Notes: generated by a model not told the origin, from the sequence alone. 64,000 bases of DNA from Synechococcus sp. SB0662_bin_14 (GCA_009840445.1 VXNS01000066.1:1-64000); one strand, 5' to 3'; shown: positions 42,253 to 51,709, numbered from the stretch's first letter. Program-made: numbers and translations.

Positions 42253-42942
42253 ATGGGCACCCAGCGCAGCCAGCTTGATCTGTTCTCCGGGGAGGAGGAT
42301 CCATCCCCTGCCACGGTAGCCACCCCGGCACCGGACCATGAAGACAGCCTGGAGGCGTTGACCAGGGAGTGTGTGGACTGCCAGCGCTGCGGTCTGGCCG
42401 CCACCCGCACCCACGTGGTCATCAGTCGTGGCAATCCCTTGGCGCGGCTCATGCTCATCGGGGAGGGACCCGGCCAGCATGAAGACGAAACGGGCCTCCC
42501 CTTTGTGGGGCGGTCTGGCCAGTTGCTGGATCAAATCCTGGCCAGCGTGGGCCTTGACCAGGAGCAGGACATCTACATCTGCAACGTGGTCAAGTGCCGC
42601 CCTCCCGGCAACCGCAAACCCACGCCTGAAGAAATGGCCCGCTGTCGCCCATGGCTGCAACGGCAGATTCAACTGGTGAATCCGGCCGTGGTGCTGCTGG
42701 CGGGATCCACGGCCATGACGGGGGTGCTGGGCATCAAAACCGGCATCACCAGGATGCGGGGACAGTGGATTGAACGGAACGGCAGGGTCTATATGCCCGT
42801 CTTCCATCCGTCGTTTCTCCTGCGCAATGCATCGCGGCAAAAGGGGCAACCCAAATGGCTCACCTGGGAAGATTTCAAAGCCGTCCGCGCCCGCCTGGAT
42901 AAAATGGCGTCAAGTGCTCAAGGCCGTGAAACCCTTCGTTGA
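42253..42942 (+). CDS. udg: Family 4 uracil-DNA glycosylase ([4Fe-4S])
   Basis: 229 residues. Cluster cysteines lie in CVDCQRCGLA (about 40-46), C115 (NVVKCRPP) and C131. Active-site motifs GEGPGQHEDETGLPFVG (about 70-86) and the HPSFLL motif near the C-terminus identify the family 4 (thermophile-type) enzyme, which removes uracil from DNA. Cyanobacteria commonly use this family. The 3' end overlaps the phosphoribosyltransferase start. Confidence 0.95.
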   Translation: MGTQRSQLDLFSGEEDPSPATVATPAPDHEDSLEALTRECVDCQRCGLAATRTHVVISRGNPLARLMLIGEGPGQHEDETGLPFVGRSGQLLDQILASVGLDQEQDIYICNVVKCRPPGNRKPTPEEMARCRPWLQRQIQLVNPAVVLLAGSTAMTGVLGIKTGITRMRGQWIERNGRVYMPVFHPSFLLRNASRQKGQPKWLTWEDFKAVRARLDKMASSAQGRETLR

Positions 42943-43480
42943 TCCCACCACCGGGGAGCTGGTGGTGAGTTGGGACCAATACCATGCACTGATTGAGCAT
43001 CTGGCCCTGCTGGTTCATCACCACGGCTGCCCCTTCGACCAGGTGGTGGCCCTGTCCCGAGGGGGTCTGCGGGTGGGGGATACCCTCTCGCGAATCTTTA
43101 GCCGACCCCTGGTGGTGATGGCGATCAGCAGCTACGGGGGCGCCAACGGTCGGGAGCAGGGCGGTGTGCGGGTGGGGCAGAGCCTGGCCCACACCTGTCC
43201 TCGTCTTGGGTCCCATCTGCTGCTGGTGGATGATCTGGCTGATTCGGGCGCCACCTTGAGCGCCGCAACCACGTGGCTGCGCCAGTCCATCAACCCGGAC
43301 TCCCTCACCACCGCCGTGCTCTGGCTGAAAGGCCACAGCGCCGTGCGCCCCCATCTCTGGGCCATGGAGTTGCCGGCCAGTCCCTGGATCCTCCAACCGT
43401 TTGAGCGCTACGAGCGGCTCACCCCCGCGGCCTTGATGCAGCAGGCCACAGTTCGTTTGGGTGAGCACCAGCCACAATGA
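42926..43480 (+). CDS. Phosphoribosyltransferase family protein
   Basis: 184 residues from GTG 42926 (VKPFVDPTTGELVVSWDQYH); a GTG at 42914 is also possible. The type I PRTase fold is marked by the PRPP loop HLLLVDDLADSGATL and the N-terminal VVALSRGGLRVGDTLS. It resembles xanthine/hypoxanthine-guanine PRTases, so purine salvage is plausible but the base is not determined. It overlaps udg by 17 bp, and is convergent with pilO. Confidence 0.87.
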   Translation: MKPFVDPTTGELVVSWDQYHALIEHLALLVHHHGCPFDQVVALSRGGLRVGDTLSRIFSRPLVVMAISSYGGANGREQGGVRVGQSLAHTCPRLGSHLLLVDDLADSGATLSAATTWLRQSINPDSLTTAVLWLKGHSAVRPHLWAMELPASPWILQPFERYERLTPAALMQQATVRLGEHQPQ

Positions 43481-43517
43481 CGCCCGCGGCTGGCGGGGGG
43501 CTTCTGCTTGTCAGGCA

Positions 43518-44219
43518 TCAGGTGTCTTGTGCCTGCGTGTAGACAGTCAGCCTCAGGTTCATGCGGGTGGTGGCGGCCTGGGTTGATGGGGGCTGGTCCG
43601 CTGAAGGGGGGCGTCCTTCCAGTTTCACGTCATGGGCCACCACCAGGGGCTGCAACGACTCCAGGCTTTGCAGGACCGCCAGGATGTTGCCGTAGCCCCC
43701 TTCAAAAGTGAGCAAAATCTCCTGTTTCCGCAGGCCTGTGGCCAGCAGAGGATCTCCTGGGGATGCAGCGGTCTCCTGCTCTGCGTCGCTGTTGGCTGGT
43801 GTGTTCTCTCCGGTGGCGGCAGCAGGGGTGGACGGGGCGCCCCCAACGCTCTGGCGGGGTTCGTAGCGCACAAGCTGTACCTGCCGTGCCTGGGCGGCTT
43901 CAGCCACGGCGGTGAGCATGGTATCCAGTTGCCGGGTCGGGGCGATGAGCGCCAGAATCTGGGCTTGACGGTTCACCTCCTGCTGCACCTGCTGCCGTAC
44001 CTCGGCAAGGGCGTGGCGCTGCTGACCAAACTGCTGCTGTTGTTGCAGAACGGCATCCCGCCGCTGGATGAGAGCGTGGCGCTGCTGCCACTGGGGCAAC
44101 ACCCACACCAGGAGCAGCCCCACGGCCGCCAGCGCTGCCACTGCCAAGGGGAAGGCCAGCAGCACCTGTTCCTGGGTCAACTGCCGCTTGCGTGGCGAAG
44201 GGTTACTGAAATTGGTCAT
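43518..44219 (-). CDS. pilO: Type IV pilus alignment protein PilO-like
   Basis: 233 residues. A short cytoplasmic N-terminus, one membrane helix (about 20-42), a coiled coil rich in Gln/Arg (QQQQQFGQQRHALAEVRQQV) and a periplasmic ferredoxin-like domain (ILLTFEGGYGNILAVLQSLESL). Together with PilM and PilN it forms the inner-membrane alignment complex of type IV pili. The start at 44217-44219 overlaps pilN by 17 bp. No pilP or pilQ follows; the next gene is convergent. Confidence 0.85.
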   Translation of the reverse strand: MTNFSNPSPRKRQLTQEQVLLAFPLAVAALAAVGLLLVWVLPQWQQRHALIQRRDAVLQQQQQFGQQRHALAEVRQQVQQEVNRQAQILALIAPTRQLDTMLTAVAEAAQARQVQLVRYEPRQSVGGAPSTPAAATGENTPANSDAEQETAASPGDPLLATGLRKQEILLTFEGGYGNILAVLQSLESLQPLVVAHDVKLEGRPPSADQPPSTQAATTRMNLRLTVYTQAQDT

Positions 44220-44928
44220 CGGTGGTGTGGGATTGCACAGGGGATAGCAGCCCATGGGCCTTCAAAAGCTGGAGTCGCTGCGCCAGGCCACGGGACTCCC
44301 GTTGCTGAAGCTGGGGTCCCGGTTGATGAAGGGGTTGTGGTTGGAAGCGGGCCGTGAGTTGGAAATTCACCCGATTGGGCGTCCCTGGGGCCGCTGTCGG
44401 GCGGAGCCCTTTCACCTGCACGCCGGCGCCCTGTTGGAACAGGGGCGATGCCTGTAATTGCAGTTGCAACAGGTTCACCAGGGGCCAGTTCTCCGCTTGC
44501 CCCTTGAGGGTGATGCCGTCCGGCGCGCCGTTGAGTTCCAGCAACTGGACACCGGGCGGGGTTCGGGCCGCCAACTCCGTCAGCAGGAGGGAGTGGGGGC
44601 GCTGGGTGGTCAGGGCCTGCACCAGCGCCCCGTTGCTCTGCCGCAACCGGGTCAGGTGATGGTGGCTCTGCTGCAACTGGCCCTGCAACTGCCCATGCTT
44701 GCGTGTCTCCGGCGCCAGGGCCTCCACCCGCCGGGTCCAGGCCAGCCGCTCCCGGGTGGCCGCCACCCCCAGCACCGCCACCACCGCCAGCAGGGCCAGC
44801 CCGGCTGCTGCACCCCGCCACAACACCAGCGCGGCGGCCGGCCGTCGGGGCGGGTTGAGCCCTGATTCCCGATGCTGTTCCGCCAGCAGGTCCACCGCAG
44901 GCCAGCGGGTTGTTGATGCCTTGGCCAT
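44203..44928 (-). CDS. pilN: Type IV pilus assembly protein PilN-like
   Basis: 241 residues. The N-terminal peptide VDLLAEQHRESGLNP corresponds to the PilN segment that binds PilM, followed by a membrane helix (about 36-57), a coiled coil (about 70-100) and a periplasmic domain with LLTELAARTPPGVQLLELN, the usual PilN strand. It starts 3 bp after pilM and overlaps pilO, so pilM-N-O is one operon. Confidence 0.87.
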   Translation of the reverse strand: MAKASTTRWPAVDLLAEQHRESGLNPPRRPAAALVLWRGAAAGLALLAVVAVLGVAATRERLAWTRRVEALAPETRKHGQLQGQLQQSHHHLTRLRQSNGALVQALTTQRPHSLLLTELAARTPPGVQLLELNGAPDGITLKGQAENWPLVNLLQLQLQASPLFQQGAGVQVKGLRPTAAPGTPNRVNFQLTARFQPQPLHQPGPQLQQRESRGLAQRLQLLKAHGLLSPVQSHTTDDQFQ

Positions 44929-44931
44929 GGC

Positions 44932-45984
44932 TTAGACGTCCTCCATGGCGGTGGTCACCAACCGGGCCATGGCGGAGCCCACCACGGCCTCCGGGGGGAG
45001 AGGGTGGTGGACGTTCAGCAGCGCCATGGGATCCAGCAGGGCTGTGGGCCAACCCGACTGCTCCGCAATCTGCTGGGCAATGCGGGGATAGGCGCTGCCG
45101 GGCCCAGCCAGGTAAAGCTGGGCCATGTGGGCGTGGCCATGGTGCTGTTGCGCCGTCTCCACTGCGTCGATCAAGGTCCACACCAAGGCGTGGGAGGCTT
45201 GCAGATCGAGGGGGAGCAGGTTCCCGTCCGGGCTTGGTTCCTCTCCTTCCAGTTGTTGCTGGAAGCGTTCATGAAACCCGGCATCGGGCAGGCCGGGGAG
45301 GGATGTCATGGCGTAGGGCACCCCATCCAGCACCAGGGTGAGCCAACCGGTCCCCGGCTGAAGATCCAGCAGACCCACCAGTTCCAGATGGCCAAACAGG
45401 GGTTGCAGCCCCTGCAAGGCTTGCAGCAATGTGGTCTGGGCCCAGCCCAGCCGCCGCAGGCTCAGTCCGGCCGCTGCCATGGTCCGGATCCAGGCCGCCA
45501 CCGTGGAGCGCTCACAGCCAATCAGTAGCACGGGTTGCAACCCCGTGGCAGCCTGCGGGGAGAAGGGCAGCGTGGCAATTTGCGCTTGGCCCACGGCCAT
45601 GGGAAATCCCTCGTCCGTACCCAGCTTGCGCACCAGTTGGGGCAGCGCCGCGGCCGGGATGGTCTCCGGCAGCCGCAGGAGCCGTGCCTGGCAGCAGGGG
45701 GGTGGTAGATCCAGCGCCACGTCCCGCACCGGAACGTCTCCTTCGTCCAGCAGATCACGGATGAAGTGGCCCAGGGCCTCGGGCTCCTGGGGAACCCCTG
45801 CCGTGATGAACCCCTCGGGCAGGGCGGCTACGGCGCAGTCCGTGATCCGGGGAGCCTGTCCCTTCCCCGAAGGGATCATGCGCAACACAACCACCCCCTG
45901 GTCACTGGCCTCCATGGCCACGGTGGTGGCCGTCAACCAGCGGCGGGCCTGCTGAAACCTGTCGGCAAGGTGATCCAAAACCAT
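44932..45984 (-). CDS. pilM: Type IV pilus assembly protein PilM-like
   Basis: 350-residue actin-like cytoplasmic ATP-binding protein of the pilus alignment complex. Recognised by its position before pilN/pilO and by segments typical of PilM (VAMEASDQGVVVLRM at the N-terminus, LVGLLDLQPGTGWLTLVLDG, LYLAGPGSAYPRIAQQIAEQ). The sequence is diverged; phosphate-loop Asp-Gly-type motifs are weak. It begins 36 bp after pyrD on the same strand. Confidence 0.83.
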   Translation of the reverse strand: MVLDHLADRFQQARRWLTATTVAMEASDQGVVVLRMIPSGKGQAPRITDCAVAALPEGFITAGVPQEPEALGHFIRDLLDEGDVPVRDVALDLPPPCCQARLLRLPETIPAAALPQLVRKLGTDEGFPMAVGQAQIATLPFSPQAATGLQPVLLIGCERSTVAAWIRTMAAAGLSLRRLGWAQTTLLQALQGLQPLFGHLELVGLLDLQPGTGWLTLVLDGVPYAMTSLPGLPDAGFHERFQQQLEGEEPSPDGNLLPLDLQASHALVWTLIDAVETAQQHHGHAHMAQLYLAGPGSAYPRIAQQIAEQSGWPTALLDPMALLNVHHPLPPEAVVGSAMARLVTTAMEDV

Positions 45985-46020
45985 GGTTACGAGACCGGGT
46001 TCCCCACAAGGGTTCCCCCG

Positions 46021-47193
46021 TTACGGCAACCATGGCAGTTCCGTTCCCACCACATCGGCCACAGTGTCAAGACCATGGCCATCCAGTTGCTTGAGCAACC
46101 CCTCCAGCACCACCGGCACCAACTGGGGGCCCTGGTAGATCCAGCCGGTGTAGAGCTGCAGCAGGCTGGCGCCGGCGGCCAGCCGCTCCCATGCGGCTTG
46201 GGGAGAGTCGATGCCCCCCACCCCAACCAGGGGCACACGGCCCTGAAGGTGGCTCCACAGCCGGCGCAGCACCGCCAGGGAGCGGGACCGGATCGGCGCT
46301 CCGCTGAGGCCACCGGCCTCCGCCGCCAGGGTGCGGCCCGTCATCAGGCGTCGCGTCTCCAGGCCATGGCGATCCAGACTGGTGTTGTTGGCGATCACCC
46401 CCGCCAACTGGCCCTGCCGGTGCAGGTCCAGGGCCAGCTCCGCCAACTCCAACAACTGGCCATCGGTCAGGTCAGGGGCAATTTTCACCAACAGGGGTGG
46501 GCGCAGACTGGGCAGTGGCGTGGCCTGGAGGCGGCTGATCAGTTGGCTCAACGCCTCCACGCTTTGCAACTCCCGGAGGCCGGGGGTGTTGGGGGAAGAC
46601 ACGTTGATCACCACGTAGTCCGCAAGGGGCGCCAGGCGGCCGTAGCTGACGGCGTAGTCCTCCATTGCCGCCGCCATGGGTGTGGCCCGGGATTTGCCGA
46701 TGTTGAGCCCCAACAAGGCCGGTCGCTGGCCCGGCGGTGGCAACTGCTGCTCCGTCAGCACAGTGGCGGCCCGCAGTGAACCGTGGTTGTTGAAACCCAT
46801 GCGGTTGAGGGCGGCCTGCTCCGCCGCCAGACGGAAGAGACGCGGGCGCGGATTGCCCCGCTGGGGCAGGGCCGTCATGGTGCCCAGCTCCGCAAAGCCA
46901 AAACCGAAGCAGTGCCAGATGGCGCCCGCCACGCCGTTCTTGTCAAACCCTGCCGCCAGTCCCAGGGGATTGGGGAAGGTGAGTCCCAGACAGTGCTGTT
47001 GTAGCCGCGGGTCCTGCCGTTGCAGCACGGCCGCGGTGCTGGCCAGCATTCCCCGCCATGGGGGCCACCGCCGTCCCCGCGCTGCCCAGGCCAGGGCCCG
47101 CAGGCTCAGTTGACTCATGAGTTCGGGATCCGGCCCATCGTCCCTGGCCAACATGGGTCCGATGAACCGCTGGTAGGGATCGTCTGCAGTCAT
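46021..47193 (-). CDS. pyrD: Dihydroorotate dehydrogenase (quinone), class 2
   Basis: 390 residues. The N-terminal helical extension that docks to the membrane is followed by the FMN barrel: [66 protein letters not shown] with the class 2 catalytic Ser, [17 protein letters not shown] and [10 protein letters not shown]. It makes orotate for pyrimidines, passing electrons to the quinone pool. It follows rnhA by 37 bp. Confidence 0.96.
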   Translation of the reverse strand: MTADDPYQRFIGPMLARDDGPDPELMSQLSLRALAWAARGRRWPPWRGMLASTAAVLQRQDPRLQQHCLGLTFPNPLGLAAGFDKNGVAGAIWHCFGFGFAELGTMTALPQRGNPRPRLFRLAAEQAALNRMGFNNHGSLRAATVLTEQQLPPPGQRPALLGLNIGKSRATPMAAAMEDYAVSYGRLAPLADYVVINVSSPNTPGLRELQSVEALSQLISRLQATPLPSLRPPLLVKIAPDLTDGQLLELAELALDLHRQGQLAGVIANNTSLDRHGLETRRLMTGRTLAAEAGGLSGAPIRSRSLAVLRRLWSHLQGRVPLVGVGGIDSPQAAWERLAAGASLLQLYTGWIYQGPQLVPVVLEGLLKQLDGHGLDTVADVVGTELPWLP

Positions 47194-47230
47194 GGGGATG
47201 CTTGCTACCGACGTTCGTGCTCACCGACAC

Positions 47231-47989
47231 TTACATGTCCAGCATGTCCAGCGGTTGGCGTTGCAGCCGCCAGCGCCCGTCAGGGCAGGGGAGCACCTGC
47301 CAGTCCCGCCATCTCCAGGGCTGCCGGTGTTGGCCCAACTCCTCCTCGATCCTGGGCATCTCCAGCAACTGGGCCAGCTCGGCCATGGTGAGGCCGTAGC
47401 CTCCCGCCGCCAAACGGTCTGCCATCTCCAGCCGACTTAGCAACTGCTGCAACGGCGGTGGGGCCGGTTCAAGATCCATGGGCGCACCCGCATCCGGCGG
47501 ATGGGACGTGGACTCCTGGGATCCCGAGTGCAGCGCGGGCTGCTTCCCGTCCCTGAAGGCAACGGCGATGGCGTCCACCCGTTCGTTATCCGCATCACCG
47601 CTGTGGCCCTTGACGTGGGTCAACGCCACCCCCGGCAGGCGCGCCCGGTCCAGTTTCTCCCAGAGATCCCGGTTGAGGACAGGCTTTCCATCGGCTTTCT
47701 TCCACCCCCTCTGTTTCCAGCCCTTGAGCCACTGGCTGAAGCCCTGAATCAGGTATTTGCTGTCGGTGCGGATGGTGAACCCGGGCTGGCGTGGCTCCTG
47801 GGCGATGCGTTTGAGGAGCTCCAGGGCGGCCTGCATCTCCATGCGGTTGTTGGTGGTGTTCTCGCAGGAGCCGCCCCCCTCCTCCACGCGACCGTCATCG
47901 AAGCGCAGCAGATAGGCCCAGCCTCCAGGACCGGGATTGCCGCTGCAGGCCCCGTCACAAGCAGCGGTGATCAAACGGGGCTTGGTCAT
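47231..47989 (-). CDS. rnhA: Ribonuclease HI with C-terminal extension
   Basis: 252 residues. The first about 150 are RNase [62 protein letters not shown], giving the DEDD residues and catalytic His. About 100 more residues follow: a Pro-rich linker and a helical segment ([21 protein letters not shown]) ending in a Trp-rich strand ([11 protein letters not shown]). The extension is not part of E. coli RNase HI, and its role is unknown to me. Confidence 0.94.
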   Translation of the reverse strand: MTKPRLITAACDGACSGNPGPGGWAYLLRFDDGRVEEGGGSCENTTNNRMEMQAALELLKRIAQEPRQPGFTIRTDSKYLIQGFSQWLKGWKQRGWKKADGKPVLNRDLWEKLDRARLPGVALTHVKGHSGDADNERVDAIAVAFRDGKQPALHSGSQESTSHPPDAGAPMDLEPAPPPLQQLLSRLEMADRLAAGGYGLTMAELAQLLEMPRIEEELGQHRQPWRWRDWQVLPCPDGRWRLQRQPLDMLDM

Positions 47990-48065
47990 GACGAGGTTAG
48001 TGGGCGCTCAGGCTTGTTGACCTGAAAGGAGTTGTTGACGGGGGCTGGACAAAGCCATCCAACTC

Positions 48066-48182
48066 GTGTATCCTTATCAACTGTGTGAGGAGTGTGCTCA
48101 GGCTAAGGGTCGAAACGAAGGATAGACTCCTCAAGCCTGACTCAACTCAAGTCCCCTGCCGATGGCAGGGGACTTTTCTTTT
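48066..48182 (+). ncRNA. Candidate small non-coding RNA between rnhA and rplL
   Basis: A gene-free gap on the plus strand ends in a very strong intrinsic terminator (12 bp perfect stem 48149-48160/48164-48175, loop GAT, then TTCTTTT) that belongs to no plus-strand gene. Upstream, TGGACA (48046-48051), 17 nt, TATCCT (48069-48074) could be a promoter, giving an RNA from about 48081 to 48182. Within and just before it are three perfect complementary pairs in crossing order (see findings). I cannot match it to 6S, tmRNA, Yfr2 or a known riboswitch. Confidence 0.42.
48149..48182 (+). terminator. Strong intrinsic terminator, plus strand
   Basis: AAGTCCCCTGCC-GAT-GGCAGGGGACTT followed by TTCTTTT. 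On the minus strand the hairpin forms too but is followed by GAGTTGAG, so it does not look like the rplL terminator. Confidence 0.85.
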
Positions 48183-48202
48183 AGCCCTCAGGAGATTGGG
48201 GG

Positions 48203-48601
48203 CTACTTGACAGCCACTTTGCCGCCAACGGCTTCGATCTTCTTCTGGAGGTCTTCGGCAGCTTCCTTGGGCAGCCCTTCCTTGACCAGGGTGGGGGCTT
48301 TTTCCACCAGGGTCTTGGCTTCCGCCAGACCCAGGCCTGTGGCCTCCCGCACCGCCTTGAGCACCTTGATCTTGGCGGCGGCTTCAAAGCCCTCCAGATG
48401 AACGGCAAATTCGGTTTGCTCCTCAGCGGGCTCGGCCGCCTCGGCGCCAGGGGCGGCGGCGCCAGGGGCGGCCATCACCACACCGGCTGATGCAGCGGCA
48501 GACACACCAAAAGCCTCCTCAATTTGCTTGACCAGCTCAGCAGCTTCCAGCAACGACAACGACTTGAGAGACTCGAGGATCTGGTCGGTTTGGGTAGACA
48601 T
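48203..48601 (-). CDS. rplL: 50S ribosomal protein L7/L12
   Basis: 132 residues: an N-terminal dimerisation helix pair ([25 protein letters not shown]), an Ala/Pro/Glu hinge, and the factor-binding C-terminal domain ([34 protein letters not shown], ending VGGKVAVK). The stalk protein recruits translation GTPases. Last gene of the rplKAJL cluster, 41 bp after rplJ. Confidence 0.97.
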   Translation of the reverse strand: MSTQTDQILESLKSLSLLEAAELVKQIEEAFGVSAAASAGVVMAAPGAAAPGAEAAEPAEEQTEFAVHLEGFEAAAKIKVLKAVREATGLGLAEAKTLVEKAPTLVKEGLPKEAAEDLQKKIEAVGGKVAVK

Positions 48602-48642
48602 GGTTGAAATTCAGGGACAAAGGGAGAAGAGAAGTGCGGATC

Positions 48643-49188
48643 TCAGCCCGCCGGTGGAGGGGAAGACGCCTCACCGTCGGCATGGCGCTGTAGAGCCCGA
48701 GCAAGGCCGGCGGGAACTTCCTTGATGGCCATGGCCAACTTGGTGGCAACACCGTTGAGGGAGCCGGCAACCTGGGCAATGAGTACCTCCCGGGAGGGAA
48801 GCTTGCCAACCGCCTTGAGATCTTCCTCAGACAAAAGACGGCCTTCCAGCAGGCCACCCTTGATGTCCGACTTTTTGATCTCCTGTTGGAAGGCTTGCAG
48901 GGCTTTGATGGCGCCGCTCACGTCGTCCTTCACGAGGACGAAGGCGTTGGCGCCCGTGAGCAGGGGATCCAGACCTGTCCAGGCAGGATCCGTGCCAATG
49001 GCCTGGCGCATCAAGCTGTTCTTGGCCACCTTGCAGATGCTGGAGTGCTCCCGCAATCGGGAGCGCAGATCGACCATCTCCTTGACGGAGAGGCCCTTGT
49101 AATCCAGCACCAGGGCCAGGTCGGCTTCATCCAGAAGCTGGCGGAGCTGGGCAACCACCTGTTGCTTGCTCTCTAGTGTGCGACCCAT
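48643..49188 (-). CDS. rplJ: 50S ribosomal protein L10
   Basis: 181 residues. [19 protein letters not shown] opens the rRNA-binding domain, with [28 protein letters not shown] and the stalk-binding C-terminal helix ([11 protein letters not shown]). Start at 49186-49188; the frame is open 7 codons further, but this ATG matches homologues. A long leader of about 266 nt separates it from rplA, as expected for L10-L12 autoregulation. Confidence 0.97.
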   Translation of the reverse strand: MGRTLESKQQVVAQLRQLLDEADLALVLDYKGLSVKEMVDLRSRLREHSSICKVAKNSLMRQAIGTDPAWTGLDPLLTGANAFVLVKDDVSGAIKALQAFQQEIKKSDIKGGLLEGRLLSEEDLKAVGKLPSREVLIAQVAGSLNGVATKLAMAIKEVPAGLARALQRHADGEASSPPPAG

Positions 49189-49229
49189 GATTTGGTAGCG
49201 GCGGGACAACAGCAGACACCCGCCCCGAA

Positions 49230-49425
49230 CACAAGGTCAACGAAATCTGATGACGCCTGAACGCCCTTGGGAGGCGCCGGCTCTACAGTTGCGCAGACCT
49301 GGGCAGGAATTACCCATCCGTAGGCGGACGGTGCCTGCTGTCTTCGGTTTGCACCGGAGTCACCTATGGCGGCTCAGACGCTACTCAGGGTGGGTGCCCT
49401 GACTCTGGCGTTCACCAGAGGGCAA
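49230..49425 (-). promoter_or_regulatory. Probable L10 leader (autoregulatory 5' UTR)
   Basis: The rplA-rplJ gap is too long for a simple spacer and is full of inverted repeats, such as CTCTGG-6 nt-CCAGAG (49403-49420). The L10 leader bound by L10(L12)4 normally lies at this place in bacteria. I cannot fold it fully by hand, so limits are approximate. Confidence 0.45.
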
Positions 49426-49454
49426 CAGTCTACACAGGACCCTGCCCCAATGCC

Positions 49455-50168
49455 TCAGCCTGCGTCTTCCACCACAAGATCCTGGAGTGCCGGCACGTCA
49501 ATCTCCACGGAGGGTCCCATGCTGGAGCTGACGTAAAGGCTTTTCCAATAGCGGCCCTTGGCCCCACTGGGCTTGTTGCGGTCCACGGCGTCCTGCACGG
49601 CTTTCAAGTTCACCAGCAGATGCTCGGGGGGAAAGCTGGCCTTACCAAAACGCACGTGCACAATGCCCGTCTTGTCGGCGCGCATCTCCAGCTTGCCCGC
49701 CTGGAATTCCTTGATGGAGGACTGCAAGTTGCTGGTGACGGTCCCGGTTTTGGGGTTGGGCATCAATCCCCGAGGACCCAGAACCCTGCCCAGTCGGGCC
49801 ACCTTGGGCATCATGTCCGGCGTTGCCAGCAGCAGATCAAAGTCCATGGCGCCGCCGGCAATGGCGTTGATCAGGTCCTCTTCCCCCACCAGGTCGGCGC
49901 CGGCAGCCTTGGCCACGGCCAACTGTTCGCCCCGGGTGATCACGGCCACCCGCACCTTCTGGCCCGTGCCCCTGGGCAGGACCACCGTGGTGCGCAACTG
50001 CTGGTCCGCGTATTTGGGGTTGATGCCCAGGCGGGCATGGGCCTCCATGGTTTCGTCGAACCTGGCCGTGGCGTTCTCCTTCACCAGGGCCAAGGCGGCA
50101 CGGGGCTCATAGACCTGTTGCTCCACTTTGGCGCTAGCGGCAACAAGACGTTGGGATGGTTTTGGCAT
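49455..50168 (-). CDS. rplA: 50S ribosomal protein L1
   Basis: 237 residues. [34 protein letters not shown] [45 protein letters not shown] and the end typical of L1. It forms the mobile L1 stalk and represses the L11 operon mRNA. Start ATG 50166-50168 ([14 protein letters not shown]). 91 bp after rplK. Confidence 0.97.
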   Translation of the reverse strand: MPKPSQRLVAASAKVEQQVYEPRAALALVKENATARFDETMEAHARLGINPKYADQQLRTTVVLPRGTGQKVRVAVITRGEQLAVAKAAGADLVGEEDLINAIAGGAMDFDLLLATPDMMPKVARLGRVLGPRGLMPNPKTGTVTSNLQSSIKEFQAGKLEMRADKTGIVHVRFGKASFPPEHLLVNLKAVQDAVDRNKPSGAKGRYWKSLYVSSSMGPSVEIDVPALQDLVVEDAG

Positions 50169-50259
50169 GGGTTTTCGGGTTGGGGTGCAAACGAACTGCC
50201 CTACGTCAGTTCTCCCCACAGGGGTGAAGGGGTGATTCTAGGGGTAAGCCCGGGTGGCG

Positions 50260-50685
50260 TCAGTCCTGCACGGCCACGCCCATGTTGCGGGCTGTGCCGG
50301 CAATGACCCGCATGGCGGACTCCACGGTGTGGCAGTTGAGGTCGGGTAGTTTGGTCTTGGCGATCTCCTCAAGCTGGGCCGTGGTGATGCTGCCGGCCTG
50401 GCCCTTGGAGGAATGGCCGGAGCCCTTTTCAATGTTGGCCGCCTTGCTGATGAGCACGGATGCCGGGGGGGTTTTGAGCACCAGGGAGAAGCTCCGGTCC
50501 TCGTAGACCGAAATCTCCACGGGGATGACCATCCCCGTCTTGTCCTGGGTTTTGGCGTTGTACTCCTTGCAGAACGCCATGATGTTCACCCCGTGTTGGC
50601 CCAGGGCGGGACCCACGGGAGGCGCCGGATTGGCTTTGCCTGCGTTGAGCGCCAGCTTGATCAGCGCCGTGACTTTCTTTGCCAT
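50260..50685 (-). CDS. rplK: 50S ribosomal protein L11
   Basis: 141 residues, the exact usual length: [42 protein letters not shown] and a C-terminal rRNA-binding domain ending [15 protein letters not shown]. Start at 50683-50685. 65 bp after nusG. Confidence 0.98.
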   Translation of the reverse strand: MAKKVTALIKLALNAGKANPAPPVGPALGQHGVNIMAFCKEYNAKTQDKTGMVIPVEISVYEDRSFSLVLKTPPASVLISKAANIEKGSGHSSKGQAGSITTAQLEEIAKTKLPDLNCHTVESAMRVIAGTARNMGVAVQD

Positions 50686-50750
50686 AACGATGGGGGACCG
50701 AACGAGGTCGGAGAAACAAGGAGAGGGGAATACCTTAAAGCCGGAACGGC

Positions 50751-51386
50751 TCACTCCTGCTTGGACACCTGGGAGAACTCCAACTCCACAGGGGTATCGC
50801 GGCCAAAGATGGAGAGCAGCGCCTTGAGCCTGTTGCGCTCCCCGGACACCTCGATCACCTCTCCTTCAAAGTCCTTGAACGGCCCATCAACCACCTGGAT
50901 TCGATCCCCCTCGGTGAGGTGGACCTTCACCGTGGGCTTCCGCTCCTGGGTGCGGCGGAAGATACGGTTCACCTCCTTTTGGGTGAGAGGCATGGGCTTT
51001 ACGTGACCACGACCTCTGCCGGTGGCCCGCCGCTCCTCGGCGCCAACAAAATTGATGACGTTGGGTGTGGTGCGCACCGCAGACTGGGTTTCATCATCCA
51101 GCACCATGCGCACCAGCACGTAACCGGGGAAGACCTTCTCCTCGATGACCTGGCGGTTGCCGTCTTTTTTCACCTTGATGGCGGGTGTTTGGGGGATCGC
51201 GATTTCCAGGATGCGATTGCCCACCCCCAAGGTGATGGCCCGCTGCTCAAGGGTGGCCTTGACGTTTTTCTCGCAACTGGAGGCCACCTGCACCCCGTAC
51301 CAACGGGCTGCCTTCTCGTGACTTGAGTGCTGCGGGGGCTGGACGGATTCCGGCCTGTCAGTGGGGGGGGAGGATTCGGACGCCAT
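50751..51386 (-). CDS. nusG: Transcription termination/antitermination protein NusG
   Basis: 211 residues. A non-conserved Pro/Ser-rich N-terminus (about 25 residues) is followed by the NGN domain ([40 protein letters not shown]) and a C-terminal KOW domain ([22 protein letters not shown]). It binds RNA polymerase and links it to the ribosome or Rho. It follows secE by 24 bp. Confidence 0.97.
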   Translation of the reverse strand: MASESSPPTDRPESVQPPQHSSHEKAARWYGVQVASSCEKNVKATLEQRAITLGVGNRILEIAIPQTPAIKVKKDGNRQVIEEKVFPGYVLVRMVLDDETQSAVRTTPNVINFVGAEERRATGRGRGHVKPMPLTQKEVNRIFRRTQERKPTVKVHLTEGDRIQVVDGPFKDFEGEVIEVSGERNRLKALLSIFGRDTPVELEFSQVSKQE

Positions 51387-51410
51387 GTATGGATTTGGAG
51401 AGGAAGGAAC

Positions 51411-51659
51411 TCAACCGAGGAAGACCCGGTTCGCAATCCAGGAGAACAAACGATTGGAGGCCGCCACCACTGCCGCCGACATGGCCACCATCAGAATGAC
51501 GGAGACGGACTCACTGAGCAATTGTTGACGGCTGGGCCACACCACCCGCCCCAACTCCGCCAGGACCTGGGAGAAGAACGGCTGACGAACAGCAGGTTCC
51601 TCCACCGGGGAGCCAGCCTCTGGAGAGGGGACAGCGCTGGAATTGGACTGGCCAGACAA
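51411..51659 (-). CDS. secE: Preprotein translocase subunit SecE
   Basis: 82 residues: a variable Ser/Pro-rich N-terminus, the amphipathic segment VLAELGRVVWPSRQQLL (SecE signature) and one membrane helix. It clamps SecY in the Sec translocon. Start at 51657-51659. It lies between clpB and nusG on the same strand. Confidence 0.95.
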   Translation of the reverse strand: MSGQSNSSAVPSPEAGSPVEEPAVRQPFFSQVLAELGRVVWPSRQQLLSESVSVILMVAMSAAVVAASNRLFSWIANRVFLG

Positions 51660-51709
51660 ATCGGAATCAGGTTGTGGTTCTGCTGCGCCACTTTAACGGT
51701 AAAGACGCC

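Noticed and set aside
48118..48140. Known pseudoknot riboswitch (glutamine, preQ1-II, SAM-II)
   Set aside because: None of the conserved core sequences of these classes is present, and no plus-strand gene lies downstream.
48425..48480. Repeat of GGCGCCAGGGGCGGC as a regulatory repeat
   Set aside because: It encodes the Ala/Pro/Gly hinge of L7/L12; repetition reflects the protein linker.
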